64,000 nucleotides of DNA from Aphrophora alni. Taxonomy: Eukaryota > Arthropoda > Insecta > Hemiptera > Aphrophoridae. The notes under the pieces were generated by a model. It saw only the letters and a list, made by a program, of their open reading frames with translations, did not search any database and was not told the DNA's origin. The stretch is from NCBI GenBank assembly GCA_963513935.1, contig OY740772.1:14788098-14852097 (forward strand), given 5' to 3'. This document shows, piece by piece, positions 1 through 11,119 of this stretch. Position 1 is the stretch's first letter; every line of letters starts with the position of its first letter. Made by a program: the position numbers and the translations under genes.

Positions 1-742
1 GGCATCGCCGGACAGAGGTCAATACATGAAGGAAGAAGAAGACAAATTATTAATATTTCATATTAACTTATGTAGGTATATTTACTATTGTTAAAAATAA
101 ACCACTTTGATTCAGAATTTATTTGTTCTCTTTCTGAAAAATATTTCAATATCTTATAACATTTTAAACATTGAAATAAGTGCAAACCAAAGAGTGGAAT
201 TTTAAAACAAACATTTTAATTGTAATTTCCATAAGCTATAAATATGACACATATAAAACCATTAGCCTTAAACCTTTGCCCCAACCTTTTAGTGAAAGGT
301 GTGTTAATATTAGTCCCCCCCCCCCAACTTGAAATATCTCCCCAAATGTAATAGTGCTAAAACAAAGCACAATAAAATTTCCCAGTGAACAACCAATTAT
401 GCAATGCATGTACATTGCTATCACATGAGAGTCATACTGAATATAATATAGATGTATATAATATTCAGAAACTCTTTTTGAATAACAATAAATCTTATAA
501 AAATATAATTTGATAAAATATAAGAAGAAATTAAAACTTAAATAAGTTTACGTAGTTATTCATTTTGAAAACTAACGTCATTTTTTAAAAAGAAGATTTT
601 AAAACAATCTTTACTTCTAACAGATTTTGAAGTTCAAAGAAAGCAAACAACAAAATCTACATTTAAGCAGGAAAGACAGTGAGATTCATAAATATCTAAG
701 GTTTTGGAGACCTGAAATATATACAAAAATGAATACTGAATG
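1..742 (-). other. 3' untranslated and downstream flank of the CCDC74-like gene
   Basis: No coding signal is seen on either strand. It follows the stop codon of the minus-strand CCDC74-like gene. The first canonical polyadenylation hexamer on that strand (AATAAA, seen as TTTATT at 118-123) would give a 3' UTR of about 620 nt. A run of C occurs near 316-325. The use of this polyA site is inferred. Confidence 0.4.
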
Positions 743-989
743 TTACTGACTCGGTTCTCTATTACCTCGTCCACCTCGGTATTTCCTTCCCCCCTCACCA
801 TCACCACCTCGATAGTTGTTGTAGTGGTTACCGTTACTGTAATAACGAGCACGGCTGTTACTTCCCGAAGGTTGTCCGTAATTACGATTGAGATGCGGAA
901 GAGTAGGTGCTGCTTGACCAACTACTTCTCCTGCCCTTTCCATTCCTTTCCTTTGGCCCCCTCCACCTGACTGCGATGGAAAATCAGGA
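743..989 (-). CDS. CCDC74-like exon 8 (last coding exon, stop at 743-745)
   Basis: The exon opens after a pyrimidine-rich acceptor ending in TTTTTCAG and runs 81 codons to TAA. It completes a Ser codon split with the previous exon. The product is low in complexity: SQSGGGGQRKG early, then YRGGDGEGG and RGGRGNREPSQ at the extreme C-terminus. Such Gly/Arg-rich tails are often RNA- or protein-binding disordered regions; here this is inference. Confidence 0.75.
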
Positions 990-1982
990 CTGAAAAATAA
1001 ATTACAAATTTATTAAACATATTAATGTTTGATTTAAATTGTAATTATTTTTGTTGAAGATCAAATACGGTAATAATAAATGATGTTTCAAATTTGTTGA
1101 CCAACGGTTCTGCACAAATGTACTGGGCAATCTCTAATTCAATATGAATATTGTCACTCTGTTAAATGAGCTTTTACAATTACTATTTTTTTTAAATATG
1201 AAGATAATGTTTAAATACATATGAGTAAATTAATTAATTGATATTTTTAAAGAGCTGAATTTAAGTAGCGGGTGCGCTATTAAGTTTCAATTTTTGTCTT
1301 TTTATTTCTTTCTAGAATGATGCTATCCCCTCAAAAGGCTTAACCTTCTGGAGTACCTAATTTATGTCACAATTTAAGTGTTTAAGTTAATATTACAATT
1401 TTCTAATATGTTATATTCTTAGACCATAATGTAAAAATAATGAAATTATAAAGATGTGAAATAAATATACAGGGTGATTGAAATAGATGTGATTGCTGTT
1501 TTATTCGATAAGTACAAAGTTACAAAAAAAACTTAAATGGTAACCCACCAGGATTTTTACATTTTTCATAGCATCCGCTATTTTTCCAATGTAGCTGTCA
1601 GTTCTAATTTTTCTTATGGGAACCCCTATTTTTTATGCCGATTTTTGAATAAAACATTATTTTAAGACTTTTTATTCTTGCTTTTTTTTTATATATCTCT
1701 ACTCGTTTAGAAGCTACAGGTACTTTTATGTTTTATAAATTTACAAATTCAATTTATTTTCAGAGACTATTTTTCTTATTTTTCAAAGTTAAATTTAGCT
1801 GTAATTTAAACTAGAAATAGGGTAAAAGGTGTACTAACACTAATGTTATTTTTATTTGTTCTGTAGGCTGAGAAATAAAAGAGTTATCGGTAGAAAACAA
1901 AAATCATAATTTTCTGATAATTGTCTAGAACATCTTTTAAATCACGAACATCAGTTGTTCCTTTATTAATACCCTACAAAAT
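990..1982. other. Intron 7, right part; possible transposon terminus at about 1470
   Basis: AT-rich sequence without coding signal. At 1470-1500 a segment starting ACAGGGTGATTGAAATAG has the look of a DNA-transposon end, and another CAGGGTGATAC segment marks the start of a mariner-type copy at 42995. No second end or target duplication was found here. Confidence 0.25.
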
Positions 1983-2062
1983 AAGGTAAACAAATAATAC
2001 TCACTAGTAAATTTCACAAAACACAAATATATTTACAATAATATTTCAAGTGAAAAATATAC

Positions 2063-2135
2063 GACTTAGACTGGGAATCGAACCCAGGACCTTTGGCTTT
2101 ACCCGCCAATGCTCTACCAACTGAGCTATTCTAGT
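2063..2135 (-). tRNA. tRNA-like unit, left arm (anticodon position GTA; probably not functional)
   Basis: A 73-nt cloverleaf can be drawn: D arm GCTC/GAGC, anticodon stem TTGGC/GCCAA, T arm CTGGG/CCCAG with loop TTCGATT. The A box (TAGCTCAGTTGG) and B box (GGTTCGATTCC) are intact. The 7-nt anticodon loop reads GGGTAAA, so position 33 is G instead of the near-invariant U, and two of seven acceptor pairs are mismatched. A T-run follows within about 10 nt. It looks like a tRNA-derived Pol III unit captured in a repeat, not a decoding tRNA. Confidence 0.6.
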
Positions 2136-2294
2136 CGCTTCCCAGCACAGGGCGTAGACTTCTCACTTGACTTTTTATGTTTCTAAACTAATTACCTCAC
2201 ATTAAACATGCAAGGTAATTAGTTTAGAAACTCAAAATTGCAGCAATAAACGTAAAAAGTCAAGTGAGAAGTCTACGCCCTGTGCTGGGAAGCG

Positions 2295-2367
2295 ACTAGG
2301 ATAGCTCAGTTGGTAGAGCATTGGCGCGTAAAGCCAAAGGTCCTGGGTTCGATTCCCAGTCTAGGTC
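2295..2367 (+). tRNA. tRNA-like unit, right arm (anticodon position GTA; probably not functional)
   Basis: Mirror copy of the left-arm unit, better preserved: the acceptor stem pairs ACTAGGA with TCTAGGT at six of seven positions (two G-U), and D, anticodon and T stems are all intact. The anticodon loop is GCGTAAA, giving GUA (Tyr) with C at position 33, and there is no intron, whereas animal tRNA-Tyr genes usually have one. Five T residues at 2372-2376 could end Pol III transcription. The two units point away from each other. Confidence 0.6.
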
Positions 2368-2456
2368 GTATATTTTTCACTTGAAATATTATTGTTTTCT
2401 CAATACCTGCTAAGTAAAAAATCGTATATGCGGAAAAATTCATAAATTAATTTATT

Positions 2457-2545
2457 AAATATATTTGTAACAGTTGTTTCGCAGTTAAGCATCATCATAC
2501 AACCTGCCTGTTAACTGCGAAACAGCTGTTACAAATATATTTGTG
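2457..2545. repeat. Second hairpin inside the foldback element
   Basis: Arms of about 33 bp (AAATATATTTGTAACAGTTG side and its complement ending at about 2545) flank a 22-base loop. The right arm merges into the outer terminal repeat, so the element has a compound foldback end. Confidence 0.7.
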
Positions 2546-2859
2546 TTTTGTGAAATTGACTAGCGAGTATTATTTGTTTACCTTTCATGGAATTTCACAA
2601 AGAACTGACTGTGATCACACTTAATATGACTACAAAAGTATGCATATTTCTATCCGTTCATACAGTTTGTTGAATTTCAGCAGGATGAATAATTTTTGAG
2701 TTAAAAAATCTAATCATACAGTGCATTTCACAAATGGTGATTGATATACTTGTAATATAAATAAATAATGAACTTGACTTGTGAAATGGTATACTTAATA
2801 GACATAGTTAGATTAGTTTAGTTGTCATAGCTCGTGCATCATTGAAGATGGTGACTTTG

Positions 2860-3650
2860 TCATTTAAACGCATTTGAAGAAATAAACATACTTTTTGTGA
2901 GAATTTGTTCAAGTTTTATTCTATCGAAGATTGATATAATGTTTCATAATCTGTAATTTACGATATTCTTTCTGTTAAGCTCCAGTACAAGAAATTCTGT
3001 TATGCCAGGTGGATTCCAAGATATCTTACAGAGGAATGCTGTTTTGTCATTTGTGGAGCATTGTACCGAAATGCTCATGACTTTAGAACCAAATTGTGAT
3101 TGGGAGTGAAACTTCTCTCATTATACAAAGCAGCAATCCAAAATGGCATCATTTCAAATCTCCACAACAACCAAAAAAATTCAAGCAGACTCAGTCAACT
3201 CTGGCTATAGTTTTCTGATATACAAATTTGGACTCTTGGTTGAATTTCTATCTTGTGGAGTGACAATAAATGCGGATGTGTACTGTGCAACATTGAGAAA
3301 GTTCTGGCGACCAATCTAAACTGCCAGCATAGTAATCAAAAATAGTTTTGTCTACTTCATGACCACACACACAGTACAATACAGACATCATTGTTGCTGG
3401 ATACTATTTGAAGAAAACAACTTCATCAGCCCTATTTCCTTTAGTCTTGATCTTTTCCGAAGCTAAAGGAATTTTCGGAAAGAAAGTGATAAATGATGAA
3501 CTGAAAAAATCAGTTGTTGATTGGTTAAATGGACAGGCCGCAGACTTCTATGATGAAAGAATTATTAATTTAACTTGTGCTTAGTTCTGAAGGTCTAGTT
3601 TATATTGCCAGTTGAAATTTTATTCATTAATAAAGTTTTCTGTGATGTGT
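2860..3650 (+). pseudogene. mariner-type transposase remnant
   Basis: Broken frames on the plus strand read through the mariner protein in order: a middle block with ARWIPRYLTEE near 2990-3030, QQSKMASFQISTTTKKIQ and GLLVEFLSCGVTINADVYC near 3130-3290, LLHDHTHS near 3350, then KKSVVDWLNGQAADFYDERI near 3505-3570. Several stops and frameshifts separate them. It sits in intron 7 and lacks a clear N-terminus. The C-terminal block is closest to the fragment at 32217-32420. Confidence 0.75.
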
Positions 3651-4034
3651 AACCAAACGGTCTTACTTAAAAATTGCACCTTGCATAATAAATAGAAATG
3701 CAAGAATCAAAACTCCAACAAAATTTCAACATAAACTGGTACTTCTTAGCCTAATTACAAGCTATAACCCTAACCATACAAAAAATTTCTTTTGTCATTC
3801 CTATACTAATTTGGAATGAATTTATATAGTCTTTATATAAAGGGAATAAATCCAAACTTACAAAAAACAACCTCTTTCATGACATTAATCAGTTTGCCTT
3901 ACAAGGGTTAAAATAAAATTCAATCGCACGGTTAAACATTAAAATTTACTTCTTTTTTTCCGTATTAAAAAGAATAAATATGAATAATTTTTGCATACAA
4001 TGGTAAACTATTATTATGCTCCATTATGACTCAC

Positions 4035-4198
4035 CTTGTCCGTGTTCGTCCTTGTTGCGATTGATGCCAATAACTTTGTGAATGAAGAGGTGGAAATCTG
4101 TCTTGCTGACCCCCTCCACCTCCACCCCTTCGACCTCCGCTTGGATGTCGTCCTCCATTTGTGTTCCCTTTATATGTGTTTGCACGAAGTGATGCCAT
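4035..4198 (-). CDS. CCDC74-like exon 7
   Basis: Acceptor TTATAG and donor AAG/GTGAGT bound a 164-nt exon (54 codons plus two bases). It starts MASLRANTYKG directly after the second coiled coil and passes into GGRRGGGGGGQQ and SYWHQSQQGRTRT, the start of the Gly/Arg/Gln-rich tail. The internal ATG at the exon start is in frame with the upstream exon and is not taken as the gene's start. Confidence 0.75.
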
Positions 4199-6417
4199 CT
4201 ATAAGTTCAAAATTGATGGCATAAAACTATCACTTAGACTAATATTTTTATAGAGCAAAAACACAAATACACATAAATTTTAATACGGAGATTTTCTTGT
4301 TTAAAAATATATATATAATTATAATTTTATAAATTAAAGAAACACGACAAAAATTGTTTTTCATTTTACCAAACCTTCTGGAAGTACATAAATTTTGAGC
4401 CCAATTAAAATAATTGTTATCTTAATGGCATAGCCTATTTTTATGAAGCTCCAAAGTTTAGACAATTGAATCTTAGAAGTTGGTTTCAATATTTTGATCT
4501 CAAATTTGGGTTGTTTGTACTTAATATAAGCAACATTATTTTTTCTGAACAGCAATAATTTATAAACTGTATAAATTTATACAGAAATCTGTTTAGAATT
4601 ATGGATTTTGAAGTTTTAATTTTTATAAACAGTAAAAACATAAGATCAATACATGAATCATTCAGACAAATTTTAGTGCTCATAAACATTTTGACATCAG
4701 ATTTATAAATATTCATCATTAGATCTCGAAATATTAAAAAAAAAAAACCCCCGCCATTTAGAAACTTATTATCATAAACAATTTGTTCTGGACATTTCTT
4801 GCAATACAGAATGAAACTGTATATACTTTTACAATCCTCAAACAAAAAAATGGGATAACTGTGCACTTGTCAGATTTTTTTTTTTGTAGTTAATATGATT
4901 CCACTAATATTACACATATTTTCTAGTCGATCAGGCGACTCATTTTGGATATAATGTGTGACAAATATGTAGAGGTAGTATGAAATCATTACCAATCTTT
5001 AAATATGTTCTTAGAGTCTCAAAATTTTGAAAACAATCTGAAAAACCATCACAATTCTTTTCTTACTACTGTAAATGAAAAGTAAAAAGTAAACCAAGTG
5101 AAACACAGCCCAGTTTGGAATTTTATCTGTATGTTTGTATTTGTTATGCCACACCAATCATGATATTTAGGAATAATATTTGGAATAATGGTTTCAAATT
5201 AAAATTTCCATTTAAAAATAGCAGCCACAGCTCAGTTCCAAGGTTTATATATGTGTGTTTTGACTGGGAATAAACTCGCCATATATATATAAGTGTGAAT
5301 GATAACAAAGCAGTCTTAAAAAACTTTACAGGAAATTCAACTATATTCTCAAACTTTTATCTCCCCAATAGTCAGATTGTTTTGAGCCACCAGCTGCCAA
5401 GGAGCACAATGGTGGAGGTATAAGTTTGGTTTTTAATGAAAGCAGCTTTCCAGGGTTGATATATATTGATGGGTACAGGATATTATTTATTCCCACTGTG
5501 TTCCCAATGAATGGTAAATCAGAATTATAACACAAGGAGCAAGCCTGAAATAATATTTCATTCTTTTAATTTCCCCCTGTTATTGGTGTTTTGTTCAAGT
5601 GTACTGTGGTATTATACTGTTACTTCTTGATCTATGAATATTGTTGTGTTATCACATCTTGCTAGGCAGCAGCCATATAGAGTTTACAAGAATGATTTAT
5701 CGAATGTATTTAAACTTTCCATGGAACAAAGGTGTACTGTGTGATGTGTTCTGATAAACAGTCACTCAGGATTGTGGTTTAGTTGCATTATGGTTGAGTA
5801 TTTGGTTGGCAGTACAGTCTTGGTTGTATGACTAACCAGGATCACCAGCCGGATTGCCAATCACATAGTACTAAGAAGGCCAGGAATCAGCTATCTGCTG
5901 CTGAGGCAAGGAACAAAACTGTAGTGGAGTCCTGGGAATCGGTGCAGTTTAATTTATTAGAGTGATATTATCTAAATTATTATCTAGTCCTAAGTTTTGG
6001 GAAAAGGTGTTCCCGAGATTCTTGGGAAGACTTTTTAAATATGTTGCACAACTCTAGTTATAATTATATTTTGAGAGGTACTTCGTAATACGTTATTGGC
6101 TTTAGACTATCTTTAATACATCTACTGTTTGTGCGCAGTTTCTTTGGTAATTAGAATGTAAGACTTCTAAATTAATAAAATTAAGAGCTGGCTACTTAGT
6201 AGTGTTTGGTCTGACTGAGATAAGGTAATTAAGACCTAATTGGGGTGTGGGTGACCACTCCTTTAGTCAACACTATGTTGGGTTAGTCTAATCCTAGTAC
6301 TAAATTTATTAATTTGGCCCCCAGCAACCCTAAATCGTTGCCTGTTAACAGAATTACTAGTATTTTCATTCTTGAAAGACATTGTTGCACTACATTTTTT
6401 AAAATAAAACTATTTAC
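4199..6417. other. Intron 6, no recognisable feature
   Basis: AT-rich intron sequence with homopolymer runs (A-run at 4736-4746, T-run at 4875-4885). A 45-codon plus-strand frame at 5828-5965 has no family resemblance I can name. No element ends or inverted repeats were noticed. Confidence 0.4.
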
Positions 6418-6535
6418 CTCTCTTCGTTGATCATCATTTTCTTTACGCAAGCGACGTATGAGTTTCTCTGCATCTTCCAGCCTTGATTCATAATCTACTA
6501 TCTGACTGTCGCACATTCTTGCTGCTTCAAGTTGT
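6418..6535 (-). CDS. CCDC74-like exon 6, second coiled coil
   Basis: A 118-nt exon (acceptor TTACAG, donor GAG/GTAAAT). After one base that completes a Lys codon it encodes 39 residues with regular heptads, including DYESRLEDAEKLIRRLRKEN, a strongly charged coiled-coil sequence. Confidence 0.75.
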
Positions 6536-6724
6536 CTGTAACGATATAAAACATTTATTACTGAAACGTGCAAAAACAACTATATATATAATATGATTTA
6601 ACAATATAAATGTCTTACTTTTCAACCTAAAATAGTGCTTGTTTTCTTAGTATCTATTATTTACAACATTTCGGAGGCTTTATTACATAACTATATCATT
6701 ATTGATTTAGAAGGTAAATTACCC

Positions 6725-6965
6725 TCAAGGGTTCACTAATAGTGAGTACGGGTTTGGCAATGCTAAGGAACATAGCTGGATCTACACCGGTTTTTATGTA
6801 GTCTTGAGTTAGATCCCTCCCTTCATCTTTTCAATTGGGTCTCAGACCAACTCTTGTTCTTTTCTGACCATAATACTATTACAGTATTCGAGCAAAATAT
6901 GTGACTTTATTTTATGTTCTTTCTTCCTTTTTTTTTGACCAGGAGGTTTTTCACCTTTAAATAAA
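6725..6965. repeat. Dispersed repeat D, copy 1
   Basis: Shares several blocks with 9650-9800 and 36650-36850: CTGGATTTAGACC-like, TAGATCCCT, GACCATAATACTATTA followed by a CAAGGGCTA-like stretch, and TTTTATGTTCTT then a T-rich run. It may be an old LINE or a short interspersed repeat; no coding part is visible. Confidence 0.55.
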
Positions 6966-7143
6966 AAGAAAAAAAATCAAAGGTAAATTAGGACAAAAGA
7001 AGATTTATAGTGAATACGGCATTGCATATTCTTCTTTTTTAAGAGTTCAGTTTGGTTCTTTACCTCTAGTCTTGGACTGGTGAGTAAGAGCTAAGATGTT
7101 TTAACATGACAATTAATGTTCTTTTAACTAATCGAGTAGTTAA

Positions 7144-8339
7144 CACGTTAAGTGCCAAGCCTGTTCTGCCACTTTCATCATATAGTGCCAACTTAAATAA
7201 ACAATTTTAATAACATAACCTGTATATATGTGGTCTTATGGTTATATGGAGAACTGATTTTTTGAGAAATTGTGTTTCAAAACATTCAAAAAAATGATCG
7301 GCCGATCGGCCCGGCATGTCATTTTGAATAGCATATTTTGTTTGGAATTTGACGTGTCGGCCGATTGGCCGACCACAAGTTTGATTAATTTCCTAGGATA
7401 GTTTTGGTCTGTGATGTTGGTAACACAAGACTCAGTGGTGAGAAATGCGTTGAGTAACTGCACGTAAACATCAAGTCGACATGGTTCAAACTGGAAAGCG
7501 GTATCGAAGAATAAATGTCATTTTCAAGCCTATTGCAATAACAGAGTACAATGAGCAAAAATCCGGCATCGATGTTGCTGATCAAATGTCGTCGTACAAC
7601 TCAGCAGTATGAAAGACACTAAGATGGTATCATAAAGTTGCAGAACATTTACTATTTGGCACCTGCATTGTAAATGCTTGGCTCGCTTACAAAAGCAATG
7701 TAGGACCACGACCGCAACACCAATACTTGTCAATAACAGATTTTAAATGCTTTCATTTTGCTTTCAAAATGCTTTCATCTTACAGTTTAGACAGTAGGCC
7801 TAATAATATAAATAAATGATTTTTAAAAACCTAATTGTAAATAAATAACATTGTAAATAAACAGTTTTAAAAATTGCTTTCCAATTTTGTAATTGTTCAA
7901 TGTCATACAAAAATATGCTTATTTATTGTTTTGCTTACCGCAATAGTTAACGGTTATATGTTTATTTTTAAAAAATATAACAACTGTTGAATGTTCAAAC
8001 TGTATATTACTTGTTTTAATGCATTAATCCATAATTCCAACTGAAAATTTCGCTGCCGTACCGATCGGTACGACGAAATTAACAAATTGTTGAGGTATTT
8101 TTATTTGGTTGTTACGCAACACTATTTTAAGATAATAAAATGAAATATCTATGGCTATTAGCTACAATCTTCTACTTTTCACTTAGTGTATGTGTTTTCC
8201 GCTAGGTTGCAACACTTCCTGATAAAAGACTCTAAAATAAAATCTTGCATTGATGGCCGTGTCGTACCGATCGGCCAACACGCCACTTTAACTATGAGCT
8301 TGCTGCCGTACCGATCGGCCCCCCATGGCACTTAACGTG
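7144..8339. mobile_element. piggyBac-type element A with TTAA target duplication
   Basis: Terminal inverted repeats CACGTTAAGTGCCA (from 7144) and TGGCACTTAACGTG (to 8339) are flanked by TTAA at 7140-7143 and 8340-8343, as expected for piggyBac insertion. The 1.2-kb body holds a transposase remnant and at least five copies of the 8-bp palindrome CCGATCGG or one-base variants near the ends. It is a deleted copy, too short for a full transposase of about 550-600 residues. Confidence 0.85.
7508..7760 (+). pseudogene. piggyBac transposase fragment in element A
   Basis: The plus strand reads ITEYNEQKSGIDVADQM, then KTLRWYHKVAEHLLFGT and VNAWLAYKSNV with one stop between. This matches the piggyBac core around the third catalytic Asp (the usual pattern is YN...GVD..DQM...RK...W..K) and the following helices. 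N-terminal and C-terminal parts are lost. Confidence 0.8.
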
Positions 8340-8910
8340 TTAAATCCATTACAATATGTAACGACTTTCTAAGTTCTTTTTATGTTAACATGTAGTTAAA
8401 TTTGACATTAAGTTAAAAGATAAAGATGGCTTGGTTTCTGTAAAACAGTTCAACAAATAACAGAGAGAGAAAATTAATGGACTGTATTAACAAATTGATA
8501 CTTAACAAGCGCTTAAATTAATGAAAACTTGTTGGGCAAAAGGTAAATTAATTACCTAACTGTTAAAACAGATTTTGTTTGTTTAATAATCCACCATTAG
8601 ACCACTTTTGACATAATGGGATCTTACTTTTCTGTTTTATTTGTTTATATATCAGGTTGTGACAAATTGTATATACAAAAAATCAATTGTTTATAATATT
8701 CACAATTTCAGTATACTAATAGTGTACATTTTGTCCCTTAAAGGTTTGGTTGTAAATTGGTGGTAAATTCAACAATACATATTACAACTTTATTAATACA
8801 GAATATATAAATATATAATATATAGAGCATGATAGTTGTTATTTATAGATAACTCTGTAAAGTGCTAGTTAACTATACTGAATATATAATATTTATGTTG
8901 TGTTACTGAC
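8340..8910. other. Intron 5, left part, nothing recognised
   Basis: AT-rich sequence, no coding potential or repeat structure noticed apart from the TTAA flank of element A. Confidence 0.4.
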
Positions 8911-9050
8911 TTTTTGTGTTGGTCCAGTAATGTGTTGAGGGCTGCATTGTTTGTATGTGCTTCATTAAGAGCAGCTCGTAACTCTGTAACATCCTTCTCC
9001 AATATCTCTACCTGTAGAGGTCGAGTGTTTAACTGTTTGGGGCTCAATAC
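8911..9050 (-). CDS. CCDC74-like exon 5
   Basis: A 140-nt exon (acceptor GTGACAG, donor AAAAA/GTCAGT). It encodes LSPKQLNTRPLQVEILEKDV and TELRAALNEAHTNNAALNTL, the beginning of the second coiled coil; CCDC74 proteins have a comparable block that starts with a Leu/Arg-rich turn. The donor GTCAGT is less common but gives the right phase into exon 6. Confidence 0.75.
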
Positions 9051-10878
9051 CTGTCACAAAACAATAACACTCTGTTTTAGGCGAATGACACTCCCATCAT
9101 GGCTAAATCACTTCCATCATGGCTAAATGTATACCCAGTACTATTATTTATAAGTGGACTAAACATTGTATGTATAGAGAATCTCTAAAGTTCCAATCTC
9201 CTGTGAATGTGAAATTTGTTGATTTAGAGCAAGTTTATTACAGTGTAAACAGGAAATTGAAGTAATGTAAAAGGGTATCGAATACCAGAAAGAAAGAAAA
9301 ATTATAAAAGTGCTTTATAAAAATTGTCATTCTCTTTTACAGTTAAAATTTGAAACAGAAAATCGTTAGAATGGGATTAAGCATTAATATATAAAAAATA
9401 TAATTTATCAGAATAAACAACCAGAGGGATTGATTTTGTAACTATCTATCTTTTGTTATTTAATTCTATATAATGTCGATGGACTTATTTCTGTATTTAA
9501 CCTCAAAGGTAAGCTATATTTTAAACTCCTATGATACAACATTAATTTTACGTTAGCTGCCAAAATATATACAATAAACATTATTATAGTTCTTTTAATA
9601 CGGGTTTTATTACTTTTATTATCATTTGAATTGTATTAAAAAATTTTCCTATCAGGACTTTCTTGACCAACTGTTGTTCATTCCCGACTATGATGCTATT
9701 AGAGTATTCGAGGGCTATGGTGGGGGGGGGGGATCTTCTTTTTATACTTTCCCTCCTTTTTTATATATTTTTTATTAGGTGATGATGATCAAGAGGTTTT
9801 TGCCTTGAAACAACAAGGAAAAAAATTATGTTTTTTTGAGAAATGACAGGAGAACATGATATCTAGAACTCATTTTGACGAATTGTACAAATCTTTATAT
9901 TTCATACTGTAGTCAGAATTTTTGCTTAATTTTTATAAAAGATGGTTCTGAAACTGAAATAAGTTAGACATGCCTGTTAGCTAAAATCTGGCTAAAAGTG
10001 GAAGGGAACAAGGAAAGCAAACAAGTTGCTAAAGATGGATGTATTTGACCAACAGAGGAAACCACCAAGGATGCCAATTATAACAGAGGCTATATCCAAG
10101 AGACTAAAATGCAAGGACACATTGTACATAATCTAGTGAAGGAGGGATCGTAAAGTTGAACACGGATGATTGGTCTGTTGACAAGGTATTGTTCCCTGAA
10201 AGATATCTAATCATAATAGGTGAGAGGGATAACTCATTTTTCGATTGTTATTGGGAGATTGAACAATCAGATTATTGAAGAATACCTTCAGCTATGAGTG
10301 CATTCAGTTGAAAATGTTTGAAGCAGTAGAACCAGCATAAAAAGATATTTAGAAGCTACGACATCCTGGACCTGTTGAGGTAATCAAGAACCATGGATAG
10401 TTTTGGGAGAAGGTAAGTGCTATATGTATTTAGAGTTTTTAACTTTATCTCATGAAACTGATGTTAAATTTTTGGCATATTTGAAAATAAGTTTCATAAT
10501 GATTTAAATAATTTTGTTATAAAAACAAAAGAAATCATAAAATTAAATCTTAAGATTAACCAATTTTTATTCTTTGCCAATTTTTATGTATGTAACTTTA
10601 TGCTTTTTTTAGATTCAAATAAAAATTTTTCAAAAAGACGTGCTTTAAACAAAATACATCCTTACAGTTTTTTTTTTATTTTCCACAATTAAAATAAAAG
10701 TTTTTCAAAGATTTAATGAAAAACCATGAAAATTTCATAATATTTTTGACACCAGATTGTTTTCTTTCAAATTATTAGTCGATAATTATTATTTAAATTA
10801 TTAATATTTTATGGATTTTTAAATATTTTAAATAAGTGTTTTAAGAATGCGGCGGTATGTGTGTTGTACTATACTTAC
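9051..10878. other. Intron 4, mostly unrecognised
   Basis: AT-rich. It contains dispersed repeat D copy 2 (9650-9800, with a G-run at about 9722-9732). The stretch 9950-10420 is somewhat less AT-rich and could be an old element body, but no frame could be matched. Confidence 0.35.
9650..9800. repeat. Dispersed repeat D, copy 2
   Basis: Contains ACTATGATGCTATTAGAG, a CGAGGGCTATGG stretch, a G-run and a T-rich tail ending near a GGTGATGA motif, in the same order as the copies at 6725 and 36650. Confidence 0.5.
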
Positions 10879-10979
10879 CATTTTAGGAGGTTTAGCATCA
10901 TCCTCTGGAGAAGAAGAGTCTGAACCAGAATGAATGATTGTGATTCCACCTTTACTGAACACAAGCTGAAACTGGAGGT
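10879..10979 (-). CDS. CCDC74-like exon 4
   Basis: A 101-nt exon (acceptor TTCCAG, donor ATG/GTAAGT). It encodes LQFQLVFSKGGITIIHSGSD followed by an acidic Ser-rich linker. The LQFQLVF block follows the first coiled coil as in CCDC74 family members. Confidence 0.75.
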
Positions 10980-11060
10980 CTGGAAAAACATTAGTTTTTA
11001 TAACAATAATACAATAAAATAAAACAATTTGTTTTACAACAGCATACCTCTATACCTCCT

Positions 11061-11100
11061 ACGAGGTGTGTTTATTAAATAAAGAGACTGGACACCCTTT
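11061..11100 (+). repeat. mariner-type terminal repeat, solitary
   Basis: TACGAGGTGTGTTTATTAAA is the type of end seen at the mariner remnants near 32214 and 45390 (TACGAGGTGT...). Only this end was found here. Confidence 0.5.
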
Positions 11101-11119
11101 ATCAATATACTTAAGCAAT

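Larger units (their letters stand above)
2036..2394. repeat. Long palindrome, arms of about 180 bp
   Basis: The left arm (2036 to about 2200) and right arm (about 2213-2394) are near-perfect reverse complements, from CAATAATATTTCAAGTG at the outside to AGGTAATTAGTTTAGAAA near the centre. The right arm has about 21 extra bases near 2232-2252. The loop is about 14 bases. Both arms contain a tRNA-like unit, so a transcript through the whole would form a very long hairpin. Confidence 0.85.
1983..2584. mobile_element. Foldback element with nested inverted repeats carrying two tRNA-like units
   Basis: Outer inverted repeats of about 50 bp lie at 1983-2033 (starting AAGGTAAACAAATAATAC) and 2533-2584 (its reverse complement, a few mismatches). 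Inside is a long palindrome (2036-2394) with a tRNA-like unit in each arm, then a second hairpin (2457-2545). No transposase frame is present, so this would be non-autonomous. I recognise no named family. The borders are taken from where the outer repeats stop matching; no clear target duplication was found. Confidence 0.65.

Noticed and set aside
2063..2367. Two functional tRNA-Tyr genes
   Set aside because: Position 33 is G or C instead of U, there is no intron as is usual for animal tRNA-Tyr, the acceptor stems have mismatches, and both lie in a palindrome. Kept as tRNA-like units.
4486..4866. 126-codon minus-strand frame
   Set aside because: Lys/Ile/Phe-rich composition from AT-rich DNA, crosses homopolymer runs, no motif, inside an intron.
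5828..5965. 45-codon plus-strand frame with balanced composition
   Set aside because: Could be a LINE ORF1 or exon fragment, but there is no recognisable motif, splice signal or repeat match.
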